DNA of 64,000 nt from Adiantum capillus-veneris (Eukaryota; Streptophyta; Polypodiopsida; Polypodiales; Pteridaceae): NCBI GenBank assembly GCA_014529385.2, contig CM043957.1:89618881-89682880 (forward strand), read 5' to 3'. Under the pieces are notes generated by a model. It searched no databases. It was not told the DNA's origin and saw only the letters and a list, made by a program, of their open reading frames with translations. This document shows positions 44,345-56,580 of the stretch, in pieces (within the stretch, counting starts at the first letter, position 1; each line of letters starts with the position of its first letter). The translations under genes were made by a program, and so were the position numbers.

Positions 44345-45480
44345 ATCATAGCTTGGACAAGTGGTGGACCTAGTTGTAATGGCCAATGTCCAAGGTGCTA
44401 TTTTAGGAACTTGCTTGTCAATGTCCAAGTATTTCTTGCTTCTTCAAATGGAAGTAAGGTTGGAAAAGGGGGGATCTTGAAACCAAAAGCCCCTTTTTAT
44501 ATGAGGTAAAGGTTGGAGAAATGGTGGACCTAGTTCTAATGGCTATTGTTCAAGGTGCTATTGTAGGCGCTTGCTTCCCAATGTCCAAATTTCCCTTGCT
44601 TCTTTCAATGAAAGTAAGGTTGGACAAGTGTGGAGCTTGAAACCAAAAGTCCCTTTCTCTAATGAGACTAAATCTTGGACAAGTGATGGACCTAGTTTTA
44701 ATGTCCAATGTCCAAGGTGGTATTGTAAGAACTTGGGTTGGACAAGTGATGGATCTCAAAACCAAAAGTCCCTTTCTATATGAGAGTAAAACTTGGATAA
44801 GTGGTGGAACTAGTTAATGTAAAAGGTGAACAATTGTACGGCCTTAGTTCTCAATGTCCAGATATCCCTTGCTTCTTTCAATGGAAGTAAGGTTGGACAA
44901 GTGGTGGAGCTTGAAACCAAAAGTCCCTTTTTTTATATGAGAGTAAAGCTTGGACGAGTGATGGACCTAGTTTTAATGTCTAATGTCCAAGGTGGTATTG
45001 TAGGAACTTGATTCCCAACGTGAAAGTATATCTTGCTTCTTTCTATGGAAGTATGGTTGGACAAGTGATGGATCTCAAAACCAAAAGTCCCTTTCTGTAT
45101 GAGAGTAAAGCTTGGACCTAGTTAATGTACAAGGTGAACTATTGTAGGGCCTTGGTTCTCAATGTCCAAGTAGCCCTTGCTTCTTTTAATGGAAGTAAGG
45201 TTGAACAAGTGGTGGAGCTTGAAACCAGAAGTCACTTTTATATATGAGAGTAAAGGTTGGACAAGTGGTGGACCTAGTTTTAATGACCAGTGTCCAAGGT
45301 GGTGTAGGATCTTGGTTCCCAATCTCCAAGTATCTCTTGCTTATTTCAATGCAAGTAAGGTTGGACAAGTGGTGGACCTAGTTTTAATGACCAATGTTCA
45401 ACGTGAACTATTGTAGGGCCTTGCTTCTCAATGTCCATGTAGCCCTTGATTATTTTAATGGAAACAAAATTGGAGAAGTG
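44345..45480. repeat. Satellite family A, about 160-bp unit, about seven copies
   Basis: Landmark 'ggaagtaaggttgga' or a variant recurs near 44448, 44608, 44884, 45046, 45190, 45353 and 45462. Each unit holds several copies of a short word such as 'ttggacaagtggtgga'. It shares that word structure with family B next to it ('atggccaagtggtgga'). Short frames here are incidental. Confidence 0.8.
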
Positions 45481-48400
45481 GTGCACCTACTTTACCATTC
45501 TTAGTCTAAATGGCCAAGTTATGGATCGAGGATCTACTTATCCCACAAACATTGTATAAAATTACAAGTGTTATGATGGACAAGTGTTGAATGCACCTAA
45601 CTTTAAGACATGGTTAGAATGGCAAAGTGGTGGATCTAGGAGATACCAATAATTGAATTCACATTTCAAGCCTTTTTTATGATGGCCAAGTGGTGGATCT
45701 TTGATGCACCTACTTCCCAATTCTTACTCTAAATGGCCAAGTGGTGGATCTAATATCTATTCATCCCACAAACATTGTGTAAAATTTCAAGTGTTATGAT
45801 GGCCAAGTGTTGAATGCACCTAACTTTAAGACATGGTTAGAATGACAAAGTGGTAGATCTAGGAGACACCAACAATTGGATCTCAATTTCAAGCCTTCAT
45901 TATAATGGCCAAGTGGTGGATCTTTGATGCACCTACTTCCGAATTCTTAGTCTAAATGGCCAAGTGGTGGATCTAGGATCTACTCATCCAACACACATTG
46001 TGTAAAATTACAAGTGTTATAATGCCGAAGTGTTGAATGCACCTAACTTTAAGACATGGATGTAGGATCTACTCATCCCACAAACATTGTGTAAAATTAT
46101 AAGTGTTATGATGGCCAAGTGTTGAATGCACATAACTTTAAGACATGGTTAGAATGGCCAATTGCTGGATCTAGGAGGCACCAACAATTGGATCCACATT
46201 TCAAGCCTTTGTTATAATGGCGAAGTGGTGGATCTTTGATGCACCTACTTCCCAATTCTTAGTCTAAATGGCCAAGTAGTGGATCTAGGATCTACTCATT
46301 CCTCAAAAATTGTGTAAAATTACAAGTGTTATGATGGCCAGGTGTTGAATGCACCTACCTTTAAGACATGGTTAGAATGGCCAAGTAGTGGATGTAGGAG
46401 ACACCAACAATTGGATCCACATTTTAAGCTTTTGTTTATAATGGCTAAGTGGTGGATCTTTGATGCACCTACTTTCCAATTCTTAGTCTAAATGGCCAAA
46501 TGGTGGATCTAGGATCTACTCATTCCTCAAACAATGTGTAAAATTACAAGTGTTATGATGACCATGTGTTGAATGCACCTAATTTTAAGACATGGGTTAG
46601 AATGGCCAAGTGGTGGATTTAGGAGACACCAACAATTTGATACACATTCAAGCCTTCGTTATTATGACCAAGTGGTGGATTTTTGATGCACTTCCTTCCC
46701 AATTCTTACTCTATATGGCCAAGTGGTGGATCTAGGATCTACTCATCCCTCAAACATTGTGTAAAACTACAAGTGTTATGATGGCCAGGCGTTGAATGCA
46801 CCTAGCTTTAAGAGATGGGTTAGACTGGGCAAGTGGTGGATCTAGGAGACACCAACAATTGGATCCACATGTCAAGCCTTCGTTGTAATGGCCAACTGGT
46901 CAATCTTTAATGTATCTACTTCCCTATTCTTAGTCTAAATGGCCAAGTGGTGGATCTAGGATCTACTGATCCCACAAACATTGTGTAAAACTACAAGTGT
47001 TATGATGGCCAAGTGTTGAATGCACCTAACTTTAAGAGATGGGTTAGACTAGCCAAGTGGTGGATCTAGGAGACGCCAACAATTGGATCCACATTTCAAG
47101 CCTTCATTATAATGGCCGCGATATTTGATGTATCTAGTTCCCAATTCTTAGTTTAAATGGCCAAGTGGTGGATCTAGGATCTACTCATCCCAAACATTTT
47201 GTAAAACTACAAGTGTTATAATGGGCAAGTATTGAATGCACATAACTTTAAGACATGGTTTGAATGGCAAAGTGGTGGATCTAGGAGACACCAACAATTG
47301 ATGTACATACTTCCCAATTCTTAGTCTAAATGGCCAAGTGGTGGATCTAGGATCTACTCATCCCACAAACATTGTGTGAAAATACAAGTGTTATGATGGT
47401 CAAGTGTTGAATTCACCTACCTTTAAGACATGGTTAGAATGGCCAAGTGGTGGATGTAGAAGACATCAACAATTGGATCCACATTTCAAGCCTTTCTTAT
47501 AATGGCCAAGTGGTGGATCTTTGATGCACCTACTTCCGAATTCTTAGTTTAAATGGCCAAGTGGTGGATCTAGGATCTACTCATTCTTCAAACATTGTGT
47601 AAAATTACAAGTGTTATGTGGCCATGTGTTGAATGCACCTAACTTTAAGACACGGGTTAGAATGACCAAGTGGTGGATTTAGGAGACACTAATAATTGAA
47701 TCCACATTTCAATCCTTCGTTATTAGACCAAGTGGTGGATTTTTGATGCACTTACTTCCGAATTCTTAGTCTAAATGGCCAAGTGGTGGATGTAGGATCT
47801 ACTCATCACACAAACATTGTGTAAAATTACAAGTGTTATGATGGCCAAGTATTGAATGCTTATGACTTTAAGACATGGTTAGAATGGCCAAGTGGTGGAT
47901 CTAGGAGACACCAAAAATTGGATCCACATTTAGAGACTTCGTTATAATGGCCAAGTTTTTTGATGCATCTCTTTCCCAATTCTTAATCTAAATGGCCAAG
48001 TTACAAGTGTTATGATGGCCAAGTGTTGAATGCCCCTAACTTTAAAATATGGTTAGAATGGCCAAGTGGTGGATCTAGGAGACACATACAATTGGATTCA
48101 CATTTCAAGCTTTCGTTATAATGTCCAAGTGGTGGATCTTTTATGCACCTGCTTTCCAATTTTTAGTTTAAATGGCCAAGTGGTGGATCTAGGATCTACT
48201 CATCCCACAAACATTGTGTAAAAATTAGAAGTATTATGATGGCCAAGTATTGACTGCACCTAACTTTAAGACATAGTTAGAATGGCCAAGTGGTGGATCT
48301 AGTAGACACTAACCATTGGATCCACATTTCAAGCTTTCTTTATAATGGTCAAGTGGTGGATTTTTGACGCACCTCCTTCCCAATTCTTAGTCTAAATGGC

Positions 48401-51400
48401 CAAGTGGTGGATCTAAGATCTACTCATCAAAGAAACATTGTGTAAAGTTACAAGTATTATGAGGGCCAAGTGGTGAATGCGCCTAACTTTAAGACATGGT
48501 TAGAATGGCCAACTGGTGGATCCAGGGGACATGAACAATTGGATTCATATTTCAATCCTTTGTTATAATGGCCAAGTGGTGGATCTTTGATGTACCTACT
48601 TCTCCATTCTTAGTCTAAATGGCCAAGTGGTGGAATTAAGATCTACTCATCCCACAAACATTTTGTAAAATTACAAGTGTTATGATGGCCAAGTGTTGAA
48701 TGCACCTAACTTTAAGACATGGTTAGAATGGCCTCCTAGTGGATCTAGGAGACACCAACAATTGGATCCACATTTCAAGCCTTCATTATAATAGCCAAGT
48801 GGTGGATCTTTGATGCACCTACTTCCCAATTTTTAGTCTAAATGGCCAATTGGTGGATCTAAGATCTACTCATCTCACAAACATTGTGTAAAATTACAAG
48901 TGTTATGATGGCCAAGTGTTGAATGCACCTACTTTAAGACAAGGTTAGAATGGCCAAGTGGTGGATATAGCAGACACCAACAATTGGATCCACATTTCAA
49001 GCGTTTGTTATAATGGCCAAGTGGTGGATGTTTGATGTACCTACTTTCCATTTATTAGTCTAAATGGCAAAGTGGTGGATCTAGTATGTACTCATCCCAC
49101 AAACTAAGTGTAAAATTACAAGTGTTGTGATGCTGAAGTATAGAATGCACCTAGCTTTAAGACATGGTTAGAATGGTCAAGTGGTGGATCTAAGAGACAC
49201 CAACAATTGTATCCACATTTTAAGCATTTGTTATAATGGCCAAGTGGTGGATTTTTGATGCACCTATATCCCAATCTTCAGTCTAAATCGCAAAATGGTG
49301 GATCTAGGATCTATTAATCTCACAAAAATTGTGTAAAAGTATAAGTGTTATGATGGCCAAGTGTTGAATGCACCGCTTTAAGAGATGGGTATAATGACCA
49401 AGTGATGCATCTAGGAGACACCAACAATTTGATCCACATTTTAGGCCTTCGTTATAATGGCCAAGTGGTGGATCTTTGATGCACCTACTTCCCAATTCTA
49501 AGCCTAAATGGCCAAGTGGTAGATCTAGGATCTACTTATCTCACAAACATTCTGTAAAATTACAAGTGTTAGGATGCCAAGTGTTGAATGCACCTAACTT
49601 TGAGACACGGTTAGAATGGCCGAGTGGTGAATCTAGGAGACACCAACAATTGGATCAGCATTTCAAGCCTTCGTTATAATGGCGAGGGGGTGGATTTTTG
49701 ATGCACCTACTTCCCAATTCTTACTGTAAATGGCCAAGTGGTGGATCTAGGATCTACTCATCTCACAAACATTGTGTAAAATTACAAGTGTCGAATGCAC
49801 GTAACTTTAAAACATGGTTAGAATTTCCAAGTGGTGGCTCTAGGAGAGACCAACAATTGGATGCACATTTCAAGCCTTTTTTATAATGGCCAAGTGGTAT
49901 ATGTTTGATGTACTTACTTCCCAATTATTTGTTTAAATAGCCAAGTGGTAGATCTAGTATCTACTCATCCCACAAACCTTGTGTAAATTTACAAGTGTTA
50001 TGATGCCCAAGTGTTAAATGCACCTAACTTTAAAACATGGTTAGAATGGCCAAGTGGTGGATCCACGAGACACCAACAATTGTATCCAAAGCCTTCGTTA
50101 TAATGGCCAAGTAGTAGATCTTTGATGCACCTACTTCCCAATTCTTAGTCTAAATGGCCAAGTGGTGGATCTAGGATCTACTCATCCCACAAACATTGTG
50201 TGAAATTACAAGTGTTACGATGGCCAAGTATTGAGTGCAACTAACTTTAAGACATGGTTAGAATGGCCAAGTGGTGGATCCAGGAGACAGTAACAATTGG
50301 ATCCACATTTCAAACCTTTGTTATTATGGCCAAGTGGTTGATTTTTGATGCACCTAGTTTCCGATTCTTAGACTAAATGGCCAGTGGTGGATCTAGGATC
50401 TACTCATCCCACAGACATTGTGTAAAATTACAAGTGTTATGATGGCCAAATGGTGAATGAACATAACTTCAAGACATGGTTAGTTTGGTCAAGTGGTGAA
50501 TCTAGGAGACACAAAAAATTGGATCCACATTTCAAGCTTTTGTTATAATGGCCAAGTGGTCGATCTTTGATGTACCTACTTTCCAATTTTTATTATAAAT
50601 GTCCAAGTGGTGGATCTAGTATCTACTCATCCCAAAAACATTGTGTAAAATTACAAGTGTTATGATGGCCAAGTGTTGAATGCGCCTACCTTTTAAACAT
50701 GGTTAGAATGGCCAAGTGGTGGATCCAAGAGACACCAATAATTGGATCCACATTTTAAGCCTTCGTTTATAATGGCCAAGAATTGTATCTTTGTTGCACC
50801 TACTTCCCAATTCTTAGTCTAAATGGCCAAGTGGTGGATCTAAGATCTACTCATCCCACAAACATTGTGTAAAACTACAAGTATTTGGATCCACATTTTA
50901 AGCCTTCGTTTATAATGGCCAAGAATTGGATCTTTGATGCACCTACTTCCCAATTCTTAGTCTAAATGGCCAAGTGGTGGATCTAAGATCTACTCATCCC
51001 ACAAACATTGTGTAAAACTACAAGTATTATGATGGCCAAGTGTTGAATGCACCTAACTTTAGGGACATGGGTTAGAATGGCCAGGTGATGGATCTAGGAG
51101 AAACCAACAATTGGATCCACATTTCAAGCCTTTGTTACTCATCCCACAAACAATGTAAAAGTACAAGTGTTATGATGGCCAAGTGGTGAATGTACCTAAC
51201 TTTAAGACATGGTTGGAATGTCCAAGTGGTGGATCTAGGAGTACCCAACAATTGGATTGACATTTCAAGCCTTCCTTATAATGGCCAAGTGGTGGATATT
51301 TGATGCACCTACTTCCCAATTCTTAGTCTAAATGGCAAAGTGGTGGATCTAGGATATACTCATCCCCACAAACATTATGTAAAATTACAAGTGTTACGAT

Positions 51401-54165
51401 CGCCATGTGTTGCATGCATCTAACTTAAAGACATGGGTTAGAATGGTCAAGTGGTAGATCTAGGAGACACCAACAATTAGATCCACATTTCAAGCCTTCA
51501 TTATAATGGCGAACTGGTGGATTTTTGATGCATCTATTTCCCAAGTCTTAGTCTAAATGGCCAAATGGTGGATCTAGGGTCTACTCATCACACAAACATT
51601 GTGTAAAATTACAAGTATTATGATAGCAAAGTGTAGAATGCACCTAACTTTAAGGTGGTGGATCTAGGAGACATCAACAATTTGATCCACATTTCAAGCC
51701 TTCGTTATAATGGCCAAGTGGTGGATCTAGGAGACATCAACAATTTGATCCACATTTCAAGCCTTCGTTATAATGGCCAAGTAGTGGATCTAGGATCTAC
51801 TCATCTCACAAACATTGTGTAAAATTACAAGTGTTAGAATGGCCAAGTGTGTAATGCACCTAACTTTAAGACGTGGTTAGAATGGCCAAGTGATGGATCT
51901 AGGAGACACCAACAATTGGATCCACATTTCAAGCCATCGTTATAACCGCCAAGTGGTGGATTTGTGATGCACCTACTTCTCAAGTCTTAGTGTAAATGGC
52001 CAAGTGATGAATCTAAGATCTACTCATCTCATAAACATTGTGTAAAATTACAAGTGTTGAATGCACATAACTTTAAGACATGGTTAGAATGGCCAAGTGG
52101 TGGATCTAGGAGAGACCAACAATTGGATCCACATTTCAAGCCTTTGTTATAAAGGCCAAGTGATGTATGTTTGATTTACCTACTTCCCAATTATTAGTTT
52201 AAATAGCCAAGTGGCGGATCTAGTATCTACTCATCCCACAAACACTGTGTAAATTTACAAGTGTTATGATGCCCAACTATTGAATGCACCTACCTTTAAG
52301 ACATGGTTAGAATGGCCAATTCGTGGATCCAGGAGCCATGAACAACTGGATCCACATTTCAAGCCTTCGTTATAATGACCAAGTAGTGGATATTTGATGC
52401 ACCTACTTCCCAATTCTTAGTCTAAATGGACAAGTGGTGGATCTAGGATCTACTCATTCCACAAACAATGTGTAAAATTACAAGTGTTATGATGGCCAAG
52501 TATTGAGTGCAACTAACTTTAAGACATGGTTAGAATGGCCATGTGGTGGATCCAAGAGACACCAACAACTGGATCCAGATTTCAAACCTTTGTTATTATG
52601 GCCAAGTGGTGGATTTTTGATGCACCTACTTCCCAATTCTTAGTCTAAATGACCAAGTGGTGGATCTAGGATCTACTCATCCTACAGACATTGTGTAAAA
52701 TTACAAGGTGTTATGATGGCCAAGTGTTGAATGCACATAACTTTAAGACAGGGTTAGTTTGGCCAAGTGGTAGATTTAAGAGACACCAACAATTGTTTCC
52801 ACATTTCAAGCCTTTGTTATAATGACCAAGTGGTCGATCTTTGATCTACCTACTTTCCAATTATCAGTCTAAATGGCCAAGTGGTGGATCTAGTATCTAG
52901 TCATCCCACAAACATTGTGTAAAATTACAAGTGTTATGATGGCCAAGTGTTGAATACACCTACCTTCAAGACATGGTTAGAATGGCCAAGTGGTGGATCT
53001 AAGAGACACCAATAATTGGATCCACATTTTAAACCTTTGTTTATAATGGCAAGAAATGGATCTTTGATTCACCTACTTCCCAATTCTTAAACTAAATGGC
53101 CAAGTGGTGGATCTAGGATCTACTCATCCCACAAACATTGTATAAAATTACAAGTATTATGATGTCCAAGTGTTGAATGCGCCTTACTTTAAGACATGGG
53201 TTAGAATGGCCAGGTGGTAGATCTAGGAGACACCAACAATTGGATCCACATTTGAAGCCTTTGTTATAATGTCAAAGTGTTCTATCTTTGATGTACCTAC
53301 TTCCCAATTCTTAGTTTAAGTGGCCAAGTGGTGGATCTATGATCTACTCATCCCACAAACAGTGTAAAATTACAAGTGTTATGATGGACAAGTGGTTAAT
53401 GCACCTAACTTTAGGACATGGTTAGAATGTCCAAGTGGTGGATCCAGGAGACACCAACAATTGGATTCACATTTCAAGCCTTCCTTATAATGGCCAAGTG
53501 GTGGATATTTGATGCACCTACTTCCCAATTCTTAGTGTAAATGGTCAAGTGGTGGATCTAGGATATACTCATTCCACAAACATTGTGTAAAATTACAAGT
53601 GTTATGATCGCCACGTATTGAATGCACCTAACTTAAAGACATGGGTTAGAATGGCCAAGTGGTAGATCTAGAAGAAACCAACAATTGGATCCACATTTCA
53701 AACTTTCATAATAATGGCCAAGTGGTGGATCTTTGATGCACCTACTTCCCAAGTCTTAGTCTAAATGTCCAAGTGGTGGATCTAGGGTCTAGTCATCCTA
53801 CAAACATTGTGTAAAGTTATAAGTGTTATGATGGCCAAATGTTGAATGCATCTAACTTCAAGACATGGTTAGAATGGCCAATTGCTGGATCTAGGAGACA
53901 CCAATAATTGGATCCACATTTCAAGCCTTCGTTATAATGTCCAGGTGGTGGATTTTTGATGCACCATCTTCCCAATTCTTAGTCTAAATGGCCAAGTGGT
54001 GGATCTAGGATCTATTCATTCCACAAACATTGTGTAAAATTACAAGTATTATGATAGCCAGGTATTGAATGCACCTAAATTAAAACATGGTTAGAATGGC
54101 TAAGTGGTGGATATAGGAGACACCAACAATTGGATCCACATTTCAAGCCTTCGTTATAATGGCCA
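45481..54165. repeat. Satellite family B, 223-bp monomer, about 39 copies
   Basis: The consensus monomer, counted by hand, is 66+43+63+51 = 223 bp and is divided by four copies of the word ATGGCCAAGTGGTGGAT or ATGGCCAAGTGTTGAAT. Landmark 'ggatctactcatc' recurs about every 220 bp (for example near 46285, 46515, 46735, 46955, 47175). Monomers differ from each other by roughly 5-15%. No conserved coding frame crosses the monomers. Variant monomers recur with longer periods, so there is higher-order structure. Confidence 0.95.
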
Positions 54166-54221
54166 ATTGGCGAATGTCTCTCTTGATGGGAGAAACCATA
54201 ATACAAAGCCTTTTGGAGGGG

Positions 54222-55222
54222 GGACCAAGTTATCACCAATTTAAGTTTCCTCGGGAGGCCAATTCCATGCCAGGTTGGTCGCCTCGATCGGTGTGCCATC
54301 TAGGAATTTTACCGCCTCAACAAGGTTTGTATGTGTTCAATGCAGCTTGAGAAGTCTATAGGAATTTACGGCTCACCAGACAGAGCCCGGGTTGATGAGA
54401 TAGTACGGCTTGAGGCTGGTGTCCATTGACGGCACTACTAAGCTGGATGAATTTTTAGCATTACTCAAGACACTGATATGAGCGATGTGATTTGAGATAA
54501 TATTGTCATTTAGGGGCTGCCAAATGTTGATAAGGTTGTGGCAAAGAAGCTTAGTGAAGTTCTCACCGAATGCAAAGGGAATGCCTTTCGACAAATGCAA
54601 TCACTTATACCTGCATCTTAAAGGCATGTGGCATTATACGAGATGGCTATACAGGCAGCGAAATTCACGATGATATTGTTAGTCAAGGACTGCTGGAGAA
54701 AGAAGTTGTGCGTGCAAATGCTTTGGCCGATATGCATGTCAAATATGGTGCCCTTATAAATTTGCTTGGCTGCCCGCCCTTGATCTCTAGGGTGTGGCCG
54801 CACAAGGGCGCCCAAAGCATGACCAAAGAAGGCCACGCTAAACTAAGTGGGTGTGAATCAAAGATGGAAAAGGATGGGCGATGGGCACGACGAGCGAGTA
54901 GGGGATTGTGTAGGGGAATGATGGGTGCTACACAGCTCGGATGGCGATAGCCATGATACAAAAAGTTTCTCAACTTGTAGGGGTGATTCCATTTGGTGCT
55001 ATTTCTGTCAAATTTTGAGCGAGTTGGGGTCCTCGATGCCACATCATAGAGCCGGTTTGTGCCATGCCAGTGACGCCGACGCTATTGAGGAGAGTGCCAT
55101 ATATAGGAAAAACGAGCTATTTCATGAAGTGGGGAGCTTGTGGTGTGTTAAGGGCAAGGAGAATAGAACAAAGGCAAGAAGCATCGAGAAGCAAGGAAGC
55201 TCTTCACAAGGAAGAAAGAAGA

Positions 55223-55258
<36 letters not shown>

Positions 55259-55395
55259 AAAGCTAGGGGAGGAGAGAAAGAAGGAAAAGAAGGAGCTCTC
55301 GTGCTTGATCTAGGGAAGGAGAGTTGAAGAAATAAAAGAACACATGCTCTCTCTCTTGTTCTTGGACGAGTAAGGGAGGAAAGGAAAGATACAAG

Positions 55396-55470
<75 letters not shown>

Positions 55471-55943
55471 CTTGAGAAACTTGAAGGAGACTCGCTCTCG
55501 AGTAAGCAGGGAGGGAAAGTTGCGTAAAAAAGACAAGGGAGCTCGTAGGCAAGAAGGGAGTCAAACTCAGTAAGCAACAAAAGAAGGGAGTCGACGACAA
55601 TAACCAAAGACGTAAAGTGAACGACAATCGATTTCGAAAAAATGACATAGAAGGATTTTTTATCATCGACAACATCCTAGCTTTAGTTACTAAATTATGG
55701 AGCCGTTGACAGTTGTAAAAGAGAGTCTAAAACTCCTAGATTCTAGTGAACCCAAGTGTCGGTGCTACTAACAACCCGCCTTGGCTACCGATTAAAATGT
55801 ACTCAGAGCTTGAATTGATTAATTGAAGATTACGGTGATTGCCAAATCCATATACATCTGTTTTTCTTGTTCTCTCTGACACCTCTCACAGCTAAAGGCC
55901 CGGTGCCTTCCTGGCTCACATTTCAAACACATATCCCCCGACA
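54222..55943 (+). repeat. Element 5 5' LTR (left end missing)
   Basis: Matches 59072-60791. It ends with 'aaaggcccggtgccttcctgg' (one base over the standard word omitted here) and then CCCGACA. It contains a PPR fragment, CT runs at 55226-55252 and 55397-55467, and the wording shared with the LTR end at 27.7 kb. Homology begins at 54222, about 56 bp after the last satellite monomer. Confidence 0.75.
54564..54772 (+). pseudogene. PPR protein fragment inside the 5' LTR
   Basis: The frame reads ECLSTNAITYTCILKACG, then EIHDDIVSQGLL, then NALADMHVKYGAL. This is the sequence style of plant PPR proteins (P/L/S-type motifs with 'NAITYTCILKACG' and 'GNALVDMY.K.GAL'). About 65 residues, nearly two motifs. 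There is no start, and homology stops on both sides, so it is a captured exon piece. The same fragment is in the 3' LTR. Confidence 0.75.
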
Positions 55944-55988
55944 TCTTTGGTGAATCCGACGTGAAACGAGCCAGGGTGGGAGGTTAAG

Positions 55989-56580
55989 ATGGAGATGCCA
56001 GAACAATTGAAGCAGTTTATTGACAAATTCAACTCCAATGGATTTGATAAAAATCTAGCAACTGCAAAAGTACCAAAAATGCTGGAATTAGTTCACGGAT
56101 GTGTGCAGGGAGTGAAAGCCCTTCATATACAAAAGAAGAATGATGATGCAACATAGATGGCACTTGATGTTGTATGGGAGCAGTATCGTGTTTTTCAAGG
56201 ATATGATCGAGAAGGTTTTATTGCATGTTATGAAGTCGAGATGAAGAGCCAGAATGTTCCAGAAACTCGGATGATTGAAGCTTTAAACTCGGATAAAAAT
56301 CTAGCAACTGCAAAAGTACCAAAAATGCTGGAATTAGTTCACGGATGTGTGCAGGGAGTGAAAGCCCTTCATATACAAAAGAAGAATGATGATGCAACAT
56401 AGATGGCACTTGATGTTGTATGGGAGCGGTATCGTGTTTTTCAAGGATATGATCGAGAAGGTTTTATTGCATGTTATGAAGTCGAGATGAAGAGCCAGAA
56501 TGTTCCAGAAACTCGGATGATTGAAGCTTTAAAAGGCACGTTCAAGAACTGGTAGAAGCATATCCCACACGGTGGAACTA
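55989..56580 (+). pseudogene. Element 5 gag-like frame with internal duplication
   Basis: It starts MEMPEQLKQFIDKF at an ATG at 55989 and meets TAG at 56154. The frame continues as MALDVVWEQYRVFQGYDREG and is then repeated by the 246-bp duplication below, giving the stop twice. I assign it to gag by position after the LTR; no CCHC or clear gag domain is visible. Confidence 0.4.
56046..56536 (+). repeat. 246-bp tandem duplication, two near-identical copies
   Basis: 56046-56291 and 56292-56536 both begin 'gataaaaatctagcaactgc'. By eye I find one difference (gggagcag/gggagcgg). The period is a multiple of three, so the frame is kept. Confidence 0.9.

Noticed and set aside
49304-49886. Frames of 62-67 codons within the satellite
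   Set aside because: They reflect the monomer sequence, are not kept from monomer to monomer, and have no initiation context.
45481-54165. CRISPR-like array
   Set aside because: Repeats are regular, but the 'spacers' are themselves repeated, the unit is 223 bp, and the context is a plant genome. It is a satellite.
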